Of a stretch of 7,324 nucleotides of DNA, positions 1 to 6,383 are shown piece after piece. Made by a program: the position numbers and the translations under genes. The notes under the pieces were generated by a model. That model saw nothing but the letters and a program-made list of their open reading frames with translations, did not search any database and was not told where the DNA came from. Numbering within the stretch: the stretch's first letter is position 1; each line of letters begins with the position of its first letter. The DNA is from Betaproteobacteria bacterium UBA6904 (GTDB taxonomy: Bacteria > Pseudomonadota > Gammaproteobacteria > Burkholderiales > SG8-39), in contig DKBI01000222.1 of NCBI GenBank assembly GCA_002451175.1, positions 8,041-15,364 of the forward strand. The letters run 5' to 3'.

Positions 1-699
1 GTAGCCGAGCACCATGGCCTTGTCGATGTCCTCGGGGGTGGCCACGCCCTCCTCCACCATGCGCGCCGCCTCGTTCATGACGAGCGCCTGCAGCCGCGGC
101 ACGATGAACCCTGGCGCCGCCTGGCACACCACCGGCTGCTTGCCGATGGCCTCGAGAACGGCCTTCAGCCGATCGGTCACCTGCGGATCGGTTCCCGCGT
201 GCGGCGAGATCTCGACGAGCGGGATCAGGTAGGCCGGATTGAGCCAGTGGCAATTGAGGAAGCGCTCCGGCCGCGCGATGAAACCGGCGAGCTCCGTCGA
301 CAGCATGGTCGAGGTCGTCGAGGCGACGATCGCATCGCCGCGCACGTGCGCGCCGGCGAACGCGAAGGCCTCGCGCTTGGCCTCCAGCACCTCGGGCACG
401 CCCTCGAAGAGCACGTCCACGCCGGCAAGCGCCGCGGGCGCGTCCTCCCGGGAGACGAAGCGCACGCGCGCGACGACCGGATCGATCAGCGAAGCATCGA
501 ATGCGCCCGCCTCGGCGAGCGCGGACAGACTGCCGCGCAGCTCCGCAAATGCCGCGGCGCGCACGGCCTCCACGGCGGAGGCATCGCGCGGCTTGGCATC
601 GACCAGCACCACCTCGTGGCCCGCGAATGCGAAGGCGTGCGCGATGCCGCGTCCCATGCGGCCCGCGCCGAGCGCGCCGACCACGGCCAGCCGGCTCAA
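1..699 (-). CDS. 3-hydroxyacyl-CoA dehydrogenase, partial (C-terminus beyond the window)
   Basis: This NAD-dependent enzyme should oxidise a 3-hydroxyacyl-CoA to the 3-oxoacyl-CoA. The first 233 residues are in the window and the reading frame is still open at position 1; the family usually needs about 280-320. The NAD loop is GAGRMGRGIA (11-20). Against human HADH the spacing of active-site residues is exact: S130 for S137, H151 for H158, N154 for N161 in CHWLNP, and E163 for E170. The C-terminal domain begins with PGFIVPRLQ, where P201 replaces the usual asparagine (N208). The start is TTG at 699, overlapping the preceding stop as TTGA, with GAGG about ten bases upstream. It gives the canonical N-terminus, and no ATG or GTG lies in frame nearby upstream. 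A relative such as L-carnitine dehydrogenase or lambda-crystallin-type dehydrogenase is also possible. Confidence 0.9.
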   Translation of the reverse strand, partial: MSRLAVVGALGAGRMGRGIAHAFAFAGHEVVLVDAKPRDASAVEAVRAAAFAELRGSLSALAEAGAFDASLIDPVVARVRFVSREDAPAALAGVDVLFEGVPEVLEAKREAFAFAGAHVRGDAIVASTTSTMLSTELAGFIARPERFLNCHWLNPAYLIPLVEISPHAGTDPQVTDRLKAVLEAIGKQPVVCQAAPGFIVPRLQALVMNEAARMVEEGVATPEDIDKAMVLGY

Positions 700-1775
700 G
701 GCAGACGGCCCTCGGCGAGGAGGCGCTTGAGCCCGGCGCGGTCGAGCGGCGCGAGCCCCAGCGCCTCGAGCGTGCGCGGCCCCTGCGCGAGGTCGCGGCC
801 GAGGATGGCCCCGGCGATGGCGAGCAGACCCTCGGCGATGGGCGCCGGACTGCCCGCCCAGCGCGCGACGGAAACCAGGAACGCCAGCCCCAGCGCCGTG
901 TCCTCGGTCATGTAGCGATGCGCATGGAGGTCGATCTTCTCGCGCCAGTCGCCCGAGTCGACGAGCTTCTTGTGCGCGTCGCCGTACATCCAGCGGTCGC
1001 TCGTGTAGTGATCGGCGAGCGGGAAGTGCGGCGCCGGATAGCCCAGCGCCTCGCGCAGCGCGACGCGCTCCGCATCGAGCCGGTCGGTCACCGCGCGCAC
1101 CGAGGGCTGCGTGCCCTCGTTGTGGATGTCCCAGCGCTCGAACGCCTCGAGCGGCGCGGCGTTCATGAGGATCAGCGGCGGGTGGATGATCGGCCCGGCG
1201 TTCATCAGCGCTCCGGAGAGCGCGTCCCCGCAGGGCTGCACGGCCGGGTACGCGCCGCGGATCACCGCCAGCGCTTCGGCGGCACGCGCCGCCGGATAGA
1301 CGCCGGTCGGCAGACGCACGGCGCGGATCGTGATCGCCACTTCCGTAGGCCCGCGCTTGCGCGCGAGATAGGGCAGCGTGCCCGTTTCGGCAAACGCGAC
1401 GCGGGGGCGCGCTGCGGTTGCCGCGGCGATCGACGCCATCACGTAGCTGCCGAAAGTGCCGGGCGGCAGGAACACGACCTGCCCGTCGGCCAGGTGCGGT
1501 GCGATGGCGCGCGCGATGTCTTCCTGCGCCGTCGCCGGACCCGGGATCAGGATCAGCGCCGCGCCGTCGATCGCCTCGCCTGGGTGCTCGGCAAACTTCG
1601 CGATGCGCACGCTGCGCGTTCCGGCCGCGTCGATCAGCGTGATCGCCCCGCTCTCCCGCAGCCCGCCCAGGGCGACGGCATCGCGGCGCCACAGGCGCAC
1701 CTCGTGGCCCCGCTCGCTCAGATCGGCGGCGGCGGCGTAGGCGCCGTGGCCGCCCCCCAGCACCGCGATTCTCAT
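696..1775 (-). CDS. NAD(P)-dependent octopine/nopaline dehydrogenase family oxidoreductase
   Basis: This 359-residue protein has an N-terminal Rossmann domain with the nucleotide-binding loop LGGGHGAYAAAADL (6-19), followed by a C-terminal helical domain of the opine dehydrogenase type. The family's catalytic histidine is matched by H198 in NAGPIIHPPLILMNA. The downstream HRYMTEDTALGL segment (286-297) fits the conserved RYxxEDxxxGL region that supplies the partner aspartate, D292. Near the end, GRDLAQGPRTLEALGL (326-341) matches the usual family C-terminus. Known members oxidise or form secondary amines between an amino acid and a 2-oxo acid, but many homologues have unproven substrates. The ATG at 1775 follows the V4R stop by 10 bases, with a weak GAGCGGG upstream. 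Its stop overlaps the next gene's TTG start. The neighbours suggest a catabolic role rather than opine synthesis, but that is inference. Confidence 0.88.
   Translation of the reverse strand: MRIAVLGGGHGAYAAAADLSERGHEVRLWRRDAVALGGLRESGAITLIDAAGTRSVRIAKFAEHPGEAIDGAALILIPGPATAQEDIARAIAPHLADGQVVFLPPGTFGSYVMASIAAATAARPRVAFAETGTLPYLARKRGPTEVAITIRAVRLPTGVYPAARAAEALAVIRGAYPAVQPCGDALSGALMNAGPIIHPPLILMNAAPLEAFERWDIHNEGTQPSVRAVTDRLDAERVALREALGYPAPHFPLADHYTSDRWMYGDAHKKLVDSGDWREKIDLHAHRYMTEDTALGLAFLVSVARWAGSPAPIAEGLLAIAGAILGRDLAQGPRTLEALGLAPLDRAGLKRLLAEGRLP
697..699 (-). promoter_or_regulatory. TTG start codon in a TTGA stop/start overlap
   Basis: On the minus strand the stop TGA of the opine-dehydrogenase-like gene (696-698) overlaps a TTG (697-699). 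That TTG opens the only frame encoding the 3-hydroxyacyl-CoA dehydrogenase N-terminus. Translation placing the Rossmann strand LAVVGA at residues 4-9 makes this start fit the family. The next in-frame candidate, GTG at residue 6, would cut into that strand. Confidence 0.65.
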
Positions 1776-1785
1776 CGCCGCCCGC

Positions 1786-2253
1786 TCATCGCCTCAGCCA
1801 GGCGCGAAACTCGCAGTGCGGCTGGCCGTTCGCGACGCAGCGCAACTCCTCGGACAGCGCCGGTCCGCCGAGCGCCAGACTGGCCACCGACTGCAGCATG
1901 CCGGCGATCGGCGCGCAGACCGGTCCTTTCGCCGCCCCGTGGCCTTCCGGGAACGGGCTGTTCTCCACGATCAACCGCAGCGCGCCATCTTCCGGCGCGA
2001 AATGCCACAGGCCCCAGCCGAGCTCGGTGGCCTTCGCGGTGACCGCGGCGAGAAACGCCCCGCGGTTTTCCGCCGCGTAGCGCTTGGCGGAGCGCCCGCC
2101 GTGCTGCATGACCGATTCCCGCATCGCCTCCATGACGGCGTTGCGCGAGCGCTCGTCGAGAAACCGGAACATGCCCATCAGCGAATCGTTGCGGATGAGC
2201 AGGTAGCGCGCATCGCCATCGCGCCACTCGCCGCGCGTCGCGTCGTGCTTCAC
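1786..2253 (-). CDS. Small stand-alone V4R (4-vinyl-reductase-like) domain protein
   Basis: This 155-residue protein carries a C-terminal V4R-type domain, a small-ligand-binding module found in bacteriochlorophyll 4-vinyl reductase (BchJ) and in the sensor region of phenol- and xylene-responsive activators such as DmpR and XylR. The signature visible here is VENSPF (96-101), CAPIAGML with C113, and [14 protein letters not shown] with C139 and C147. No DNA-binding, ATPase or membrane segment is present, so it is not itself a transcription regulator. The start is GTG at 2253, overlapping the CoA-transferase stop. It ends 10 bases before the opine-dehydrogenase-like gene, so co-expression is likely. 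It could be an accessory subunit, a ligand or metabolite carrier, or a small enzyme. I assign the domain from motif pattern alone; the function is unknown. Confidence 0.78.
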   Translation of the reverse strand: MKHDATRGEWRDGDARYLLIRNDSLMGMFRFLDERSRNAVMEAMRESVMQHGGRSAKRYAAENRGAFLAAVTAKATELGWGLWHFAPEDGALRLIVENSPFPEGHGAAKGPVCAPIAGMLQSVASLALGGPALSEELRCVANGQPHCEFRAWLRR

Positions 2254-3440
2254 GCGATCACCCCGTCACGCGCGAGGGCGCTCACGTCCGCGTCGCCGTA
2301 GCCCGCCTCGACCAGCACGCGGCGCGTGTCCGCGCCGTACTTGGGCGGAAACGCGAGCTCCGCGCGCGCGCCGGGCACGTCCACCGCCATCGGCTGCATG
2401 CTCACGGGCCGGCCGTCGGGCAGGTGCGTTTGCGTGAAGCGATCCAGCAGCGGGGGAAGCTCGCGCACCTGCCGGATGTCGAAGATGCGCGTCGCCGGTA
2501 TCTTCGCCGCGCGCAGATCGGCGAGCAGCTCGTCCACCGGGTGCTGCCGCGTGACCGCGGCCATGTCGCGATGAATGGACTCGCGCTCGCGGTGGCGGCC
2601 CTCGTTCGTGCGCCGCACGTCGTTCGCCACGCCGGCGAACTTGGCGCTCTCGGTCAGCCGCTTCCACTGCAGGTCGCTGCCGATGGCGAGGTAGACGAAG
2701 CCGTCCTTGGCGGGATAGACGTTGGTCGGAATGAACTTGCGATGCTCGTTGCCCGCGCGCGTGATCTCGTTCGCCTCGCAGCCGAAGTCGACGAGCGGCA
2801 GCACGGTGATGAGCCAGGACGCGGCCGCCTGCAGCATCGAGACGTGGATCTCCTTGCCGCTGCCCGTCTCGTGCCGCTCGAGGAGCGCGAGCATGACGTT
2901 GGCGTACACCTCGTCGCCCGCCTTCAGGTCGATCACCGGCAGCCCCATGACGGTGGGCGCGCCCCTGGGGTCGCCCGTGACTTCCATGTAGCCGCACATC
3001 GCCTGGATCACGGGGTCGTACCCCGGCGCCTCCGGATAGCGCGGCCCCATCGCCGAGATGCCCGCCCAGATCAGGTCCGGCTTCACCTTGGAGAGCGTCG
3101 CGTAGTCGATGCCGAGCGACGCGTAGCGCGAGGGCACCGTGTTGCAGCAGAAGACGTCCACGTCGAGCGCGCGCAGCAGCCGGTGCAGCACTTCGCGCCC
3201 GCGGGCATCCTTGAGATTGAGCGCGATCGCCTCCTTGCCGACGTTCGGCGCGACGAAATAGCTGCGCCGGTCGTCGTCCGCGATGCGCGAGCCGATGTAG
3301 CGGTTCGGATCGCCGGGCAGACCCTCGCCCGCGGGCGTCGCCTCGATGCGGATCACCCGCCAGCCGAGCTGCGCGAAGCGCAGCGTCGCCGAGGGCAGCG
3401 ACAGCGCCTGCTCGAGGCTCAGGACGGTACGCGGCTTCAC
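2250..3440 (-). CDS. Class III CoA-transferase, CaiB/BaiF family
   Basis: This enzyme should transfer CoA from a donor thioester such as succinyl-CoA or another acyl-CoA to a free carboxylic acid, activating it for catabolism. The 396-residue length is typical. The N-terminal CoA-binding region ends in LGWRVIRIE (25-33), matching the usual LGAxVIKVE. The family's aspartyl nucleophile corresponds to D171 in [21 protein letters not shown]; formyl-CoA transferase has it at D169. The fold continues through residues near 215-260 and a C-terminal part with a normal PxxYGxDTRxVL ending. The start is GTG at 3440 with a weak GAGG upstream; no better in-frame start exists back into the preceding gene. 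It lies 37 bases after the hydroxylase large subunit, the largest gap in the cluster, and its stop overlaps the next start as GTGA. Family is secure; donor and acceptor acids are not determinable. Confidence 0.93.
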   Translation of the reverse strand: MKPRTVLSLEQALSLPSATLRFAQLGWRVIRIEATPAGEGLPGDPNRYIGSRIADDDRRSYFVAPNVGKEAIALNLKDARGREVLHRLLRALDVDVFCCNTVPSRYASLGIDYATLSKVKPDLIWAGISAMGPRYPEAPGYDPVIQAMCGYMEVTGDPRGAPTVMGLPVIDLKAGDEVYANVMLALLERHETGSGKEIHVSMLQAAASWLITVLPLVDFGCEANEITRAGNEHRKFIPTNVYPAKDGFVYLAIGSDLQWKRLTESAKFAGVANDVRRTNEGRHRERESIHRDMAAVTRQHPVDELLADLRAAKIPATRIFDIRQVRELPPLLDRFTQTHLPDGRPVSMQPMAVDVPGARAELAFPPKYGADTRRVLVEAGYGDADVSALARDGVIA

Positions 3441-3477
3441 ACGCTTCGCCTCGCGGATGAGGGAGTCGCGCGCGGCC

Positions 3478-5886
3478 TCACGACGGCACGTTCCAGACGG
3501 TCGGCGGCAGCTGCCCGCGCAGCGCGCGATAGACGCGCTCCGGCGTGAACGGCAGCGAGGTGATGCGCACGCCCGTGGCGTTGTAGATCGCGTTGCCGAC
3601 CGCCGCGGCGATGCAGATCGCCGGGGCCTCCCCCACGCCCTTCGCGCCCTGCGGCCCCTCGCCGTCCATCGTCTCGATGAAGGAGACGTCCATGTCCGGG
3701 ATCTCGGGCGCGGTGACGAGCTTGTAGTCGCGGAAGTTGGGATTGCGCACGATGCCGTCCTCGACGACCAGGTTTTCCGTCAGCGCGTAGCCCTGCCCCA
3801 TCACCACGCCGCCCTCGATCTGGCCCTCGATGCCGAGCCGGTTGATGACGCGGCCGACGTCGTGCGCGCCGGTGATCTTCAGCAGCCGCACGATGCCGGT
3901 GAGCGTGTCCACCTCGACCTCGGCCACCTGCGAGGCCCAGGCGTAGGCCGCGGAGACGTCGCCCTTGAACTGCTTGTCCTGGTGCTTGCTCGGCGGCTCG
4001 TAGTAGAACGTCGTCATGACGAGCTCGGCCTTGTCGGAGAAGTGCAGCGAGCGCAGGAACCGGCTGAGCTCGAACAGCATCTTGCCGTCGGCTTTGACCA
4101 CCACGCCGCCGGCGCGCAGGTCGAGCGCGTCCTCGGCGTGCCCGGACTTCGCCGCCGCGGCGCCGAGGATCTTCGCCTTCGCCTTGCGCGCCGCGCCGAT
4201 CGCGGAATTGCCGGCGATGAAGGTGGTGCGCGACGCGTGCACGCCGACGTCCCAGGGCGTGATGTCGGTGTCGTTGTTCACCACCGTGACCGCCGACAGC
4301 GGCAGGCCGAGCTCCTCGCAGACGAGCTGCGCGAGCACGGTCTCCGAACCCTGGCCGATTTCGGAGGCGCCGGTGATCAGCGTGACGTGTGCGAAATCGT
4401 CGATCTTGAGGATCGTGCCGCAGCCGTCCGAGGGGTAGATCTTCGCGCCGCCGCCGACGTGCAGCATCGAGGCGATGCCCACGCCGCGCTTCACCGGGCT
4501 GCCGTCCTTCTGCCGCGCCGCGTAGTCTCGGTGTTTCTTCTGGTAGTCGCTGCGCGCCGCGGCGGTGGTGAGGCAGTCCTTGAAGCCGCAGGTCTTGAAG
4601 TGCATGCCCTGCGGCGTGACCTCGCCCGGGTCCTGCGCGTTCTTCAGGCGGAAGTCGAGCGGATCCATGCCCAGGGATTCCGCCAGCTTGTCCATGTGCG
4701 CCTCGACCGCGAAGGTCGCCTGGAGGTTGCCGTAGCCGCGGAACGAGCCCGCGTAGGGATTGTTGGTGTACACCGCGCGGGTCAGGTACTTGCAGTGCGG
4801 CACGCGGTACAGCGACGAGATCGTCTGCATCATGACGAAGGGCGTCGTCGCGCCCCACGAGGTGTAGGCGCCGTTGTCGTGCAGCGTCTCGACGTGGCGG
4901 AAGGTGAGCACGCCGTCCTTCGTGCAGCCCGAGCGCAGCTTGAGCAGCACGGGCTGGCGCGTCGGCGAGGCGAGAAATTCCTCCTCGCGCGTGAACAGCA
5001 GCTTCACCGGCCGGCGCGTGATCTTGGCAAGGAAGATCACGATCGGCTCGAACGGGTAGATGTCCAGTTTCGAGCCGAAGCCGCCGCCGATCGGCGGCTG
5101 GATGATGCGGATGCGGCCCGGGTCGATGTCGAGCAGCTCGGCGAATTCGCGCTTGTGCAGGAACGGCACCTGCGTGTTCGAGTACAGGAGCAGATTGCCC
5201 GTGGCGTCGAACTCCGCGATCACGCCCGAGACGCCCATGCAGCAGTGCGTGACGTAGTGCAGCTTGAAGACGTCCTCGACGACGACGTCGGACTCGGCCT
5301 CGCCCTTCGCCACGTCCCCTTGGGCGTACTCGAAGGTCATCGCCACGTTGTCCTTCTTGCCGGTGAAGGCGACGGGCGCGCCGGGCTTGAGCGCCGGGCC
5401 GCCCGGCGCGGCGGGCGGCTCGGGGTGGATCAGCGGCGCACCGGGTTTCAGCGCCTCGATCGCGTCGGTGAGCACCGGCAACGGCTCGTAGTCCACGCGG
5501 ATCAGCTTCAGCGCCGCTTCGGCGATCTCGGGCGAGTCGGCCGCCACCGCGGCGATCTCGTCCCGGGGACTGCGCACGCGGTCCGCCTTCAGCGGCAGGT
5601 GGTCCTTGGCCACACCGATCGGCCGCTGCCACGGCACGTCCGCCGCAGTGATCACCGCGTGCACCCCGGGCAGCGCCTTCGCCGCGCTCGTGTCGATCGC
5701 GAGGATCTTCGCGTGCACCTGCGTCGAACGCAGGATCTTGGCGTAGAGCTGCCCCGGCACATTGATGTCGTGGATGTAGCGCGTGCGCCCGCCCGCCTTC
5801 TCCGGCGCATCCATCTTCGGAATGCGCTTGCCGATGAGGCTCGTATTGGGGTCAGACCCCAATTTCTCTTTCGCGGATGCGGTCAT
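3478..5886 (-). CDS. Molybdopterin-binding catalytic subunit of a xanthine-dehydrogenase-family hydroxylase (CoxL/HcrA-like)
   Basis: This is the large subunit that carries the molybdenum cofactor and catalyses hydroxylation, or reductive dehydroxylation, of the substrate. It has 802 residues, normal for a separate large subunit. The a/b hammerhead domain spans about residues 20-135. The first cofactor domain follows, with GGGFGSK at 267-273 and [11 protein letters not shown] at 377-387. The second has GQGSET at 512-517, and GAKGVGEAP near 748-755 supplies the conserved catalytic glutamate, E753. The GSFRGYGN loop lacks the AYxCSFR motif of true CO dehydrogenase and looks closer to 4-hydroxybenzoyl-CoA reductase and other aromatic or heterocycle hydroxylases. 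No Tat signal is visible, so it should be cytoplasmic. The ATG at 5886 overlaps the preceding stop, with GGGGGAG seven bases upstream. Residues 10-14 (GSDPN) come from a repeat copy. A proline-rich segment at 145-171 contains ALKPGAP twice. The exact substrate is unknown. Confidence 0.95.
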   Translation of the reverse strand: MTASAKEKLGSDPNTSLIGKRIPKMDAPEKAGGRTRYIHDINVPGQLYAKILRSTQVHAKILAIDTSAAKALPGVHAVITAADVPWQRPIGVAKDHLPLKADRVRSPRDEIAAVAADSPEIAEAALKLIRVDYEPLPVLTDAIEALKPGAPLIHPEPPAAPGGPALKPGAPVAFTGKKDNVAMTFEYAQGDVAKGEAESDVVVEDVFKLHYVTHCCMGVSGVIAEFDATGNLLLYSNTQVPFLHKREFAELLDIDPGRIRIIQPPIGGGFGSKLDIYPFEPIVIFLAKITRRPVKLLFTREEEFLASPTRQPVLLKLRSGCTKDGVLTFRHVETLHDNGAYTSWGATTPFVMMQTISSLYRVPHCKYLTRAVYTNNPYAGSFRGYGNLQATFAVEAHMDKLAESLGMDPLDFRLKNAQDPGEVTPQGMHFKTCGFKDCLTTAAARSDYQKKHRDYAARQKDGSPVKRGVGIASMLHVGGGAKIYPSDGCGTILKIDDFAHVTLITGASEIGQGSETVLAQLVCEELGLPLSAVTVVNNDTDITPWDVGVHASRTTFIAGNSAIGAARKAKAKILGAAAAKSGHAEDALDLRAGGVVVKADGKMLFELSRFLRSLHFSDKAELVMTTFYYEPPSKHQDKQFKGDVSAAYAWASQVAEVEVDTLTGIVRLLKITGAHDVGRVINRLGIEGQIEGGVVMGQGYALTENLVVEDGIVRNPNFRDYKLVTAPEIPDMDVSFIETMDGEGPQGAKGVGEAPAICIAAAVGNAIYNATGVRITSLPFTPERVYRALRGQLPPTVWNVPS
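5845..5863. repeat. Palindromic repeat copy 1 (in the catalytic-subunit start)
   Basis: ATTGGGGTC-A-GACCCCAAT is a perfect inverted repeat with nine-base arms around one central A. It shares the 16-base core TTGGGGTCAGACCCCA with copy 2. It lies inside the N-terminal coding region of the catalytic subunit and is read as GSDPN at residues 10-14, upstream of the conserved hammerhead domain. Confidence 0.85.
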
Positions 5887-6383
5887 GGCCTAGCTCCCCC
5901 GAGTTTGGGGTCAGACCCCATTTTTCCGGCGTCCTCGATGGCTTCGACGATCTTCTTGTAGCCGGTGCAACGGCAGAGGTTGCCCTCGATGCCGCGCTGG
6001 ATTTCGGCGCGGCCCGGGTGCGGATGCGACTCCAGCACGTGGTGCGCCTGCACGACGAGCCCCGGCGTGCAGAACCCGCACTGCACCGCGCCGTACTCGA
6101 CGAACTTCTGCTGCAGGCGCTCGCCAGCCGGATCGGCGACGAGGCCTTCGATGGTGACGACTTCCCGGCCGTCGCAGTCCACGGCGAACATGAGGCAGGA
6201 ATTCAGCGTCACGCCATCCACGCGAATGGTGCACGCGCCGCACTCGCCTTCGCCGCAGCCATACTTCGTGCCCGTGAGGTCGAGCACGTCGCGCAGCATC
6301 GTCAGCGCGCTCATCGTCGGCGGCACTTCGACGCGCCGGTCGACGCCGTTCAGCCGGAACTGGATATCAACCTTCGCGGACAT
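5883..6383 (-). CDS. [2Fe-2S] subunit of a xanthine-dehydrogenase-family molybdenum hydroxylase (CoxS/HcrC-like)
   Basis: This is the small iron-sulfur subunit that relays electrons between the molybdenum centre and FAD. The N-terminal plant-ferredoxin-type domain holds the first cluster through C43, C48, C51 and C63 (the CGEGECGAC motif plus a later cysteine). The C-terminal all-helical domain holds the second through C102, C105, C137 and C139 (QCGFC and CRC). All eight ligands are present. Length is 166 residues, typical for the family. The ATG at 6383 lies inside the end of the FAD-subunit gene, with AGGA nine bases upstream, and the stop overlaps the next start as ATGA, so translational coupling is likely. 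The family normally ends soon after the GYxxIVxAI helix. Here it continues with a tail, [13 protein letters not shown], whose middle is encoded by a palindromic repeat. Confidence 0.96.
   Translation of the reverse strand: MSAKVDIQFRLNGVDRRVEVPPTMSALTMLRDVLDLTGTKYGCGEGECGACTIRVDGVTLNSCLMFAVDCDGREVVTIEGLVADPAGERLQQKFVEYGAVQCGFCTPGLVVQAHHVLESHPHPGRAEIQRGIEGNLCRCTGYKKIVEAIEDAGKMGSDPKLGGARP
5905..5920. repeat. Palindromic repeat copy 2 (in the [2Fe-2S]-subunit tail)
   Basis: The 16-base sequence TTGGGGTCAGACCCCA is identical to the core of copy 1, with centres 59 bases apart. The perfect palindrome covers 5906-5920 (seven-base arms). It is translated as part of MGSDPK near the end of the [2Fe-2S] subunit. 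The two copies flank the ribosome site (5894-5900) and start codon of the catalytic subunit. Confidence 0.85.

Noticed and set aside
501..2042. Long plus-strand open frame (513 codons) opposite the opine-dehydrogenase-like gene
   Set aside because: It is arginine-rich and domain-free, and it runs across two well-supported minus-strand genes. It is best explained as a compositional shadow.
3441..3477. Terminator or promoter in the 37-base gap before the CoA-transferase
   Set aside because: No stem followed by a T-run and no -35/-10 pair could be seen. Only a weak GAGG ribosome site is present.
3437..5632. Minus-strand 731-codon frame overlapping the catalytic subunit in another frame
   Set aside because: It is arginine/glycine-rich with no motifs, while the 802-residue frame shows every conserved molybdenum-hydroxylase motif.
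3478..5886. Carbon monoxide dehydrogenase (coxL) assignment
   Set aside because: The diagnostic AYxCSFR active-site loop is absent; the loop reads [10 protein letters not shown].
5845..5920. Palindromes as intrinsic transcription terminators
   Set aside because: They lie inside coding sequence of one operon. The base runs after the hairpins are short and not clear U-tracts, and the downstream genes are tightly coupled.
3346..5961. Very long plus-strand open frame (871 codons) opposite the hydroxylase genes
   Set aside because: Its translation is a low-complexity R/A/V/D/H-rich string with no recognisable domain. It mirrors the minus-strand coding frame, as expected in high-GC DNA where antisense stops are rare.
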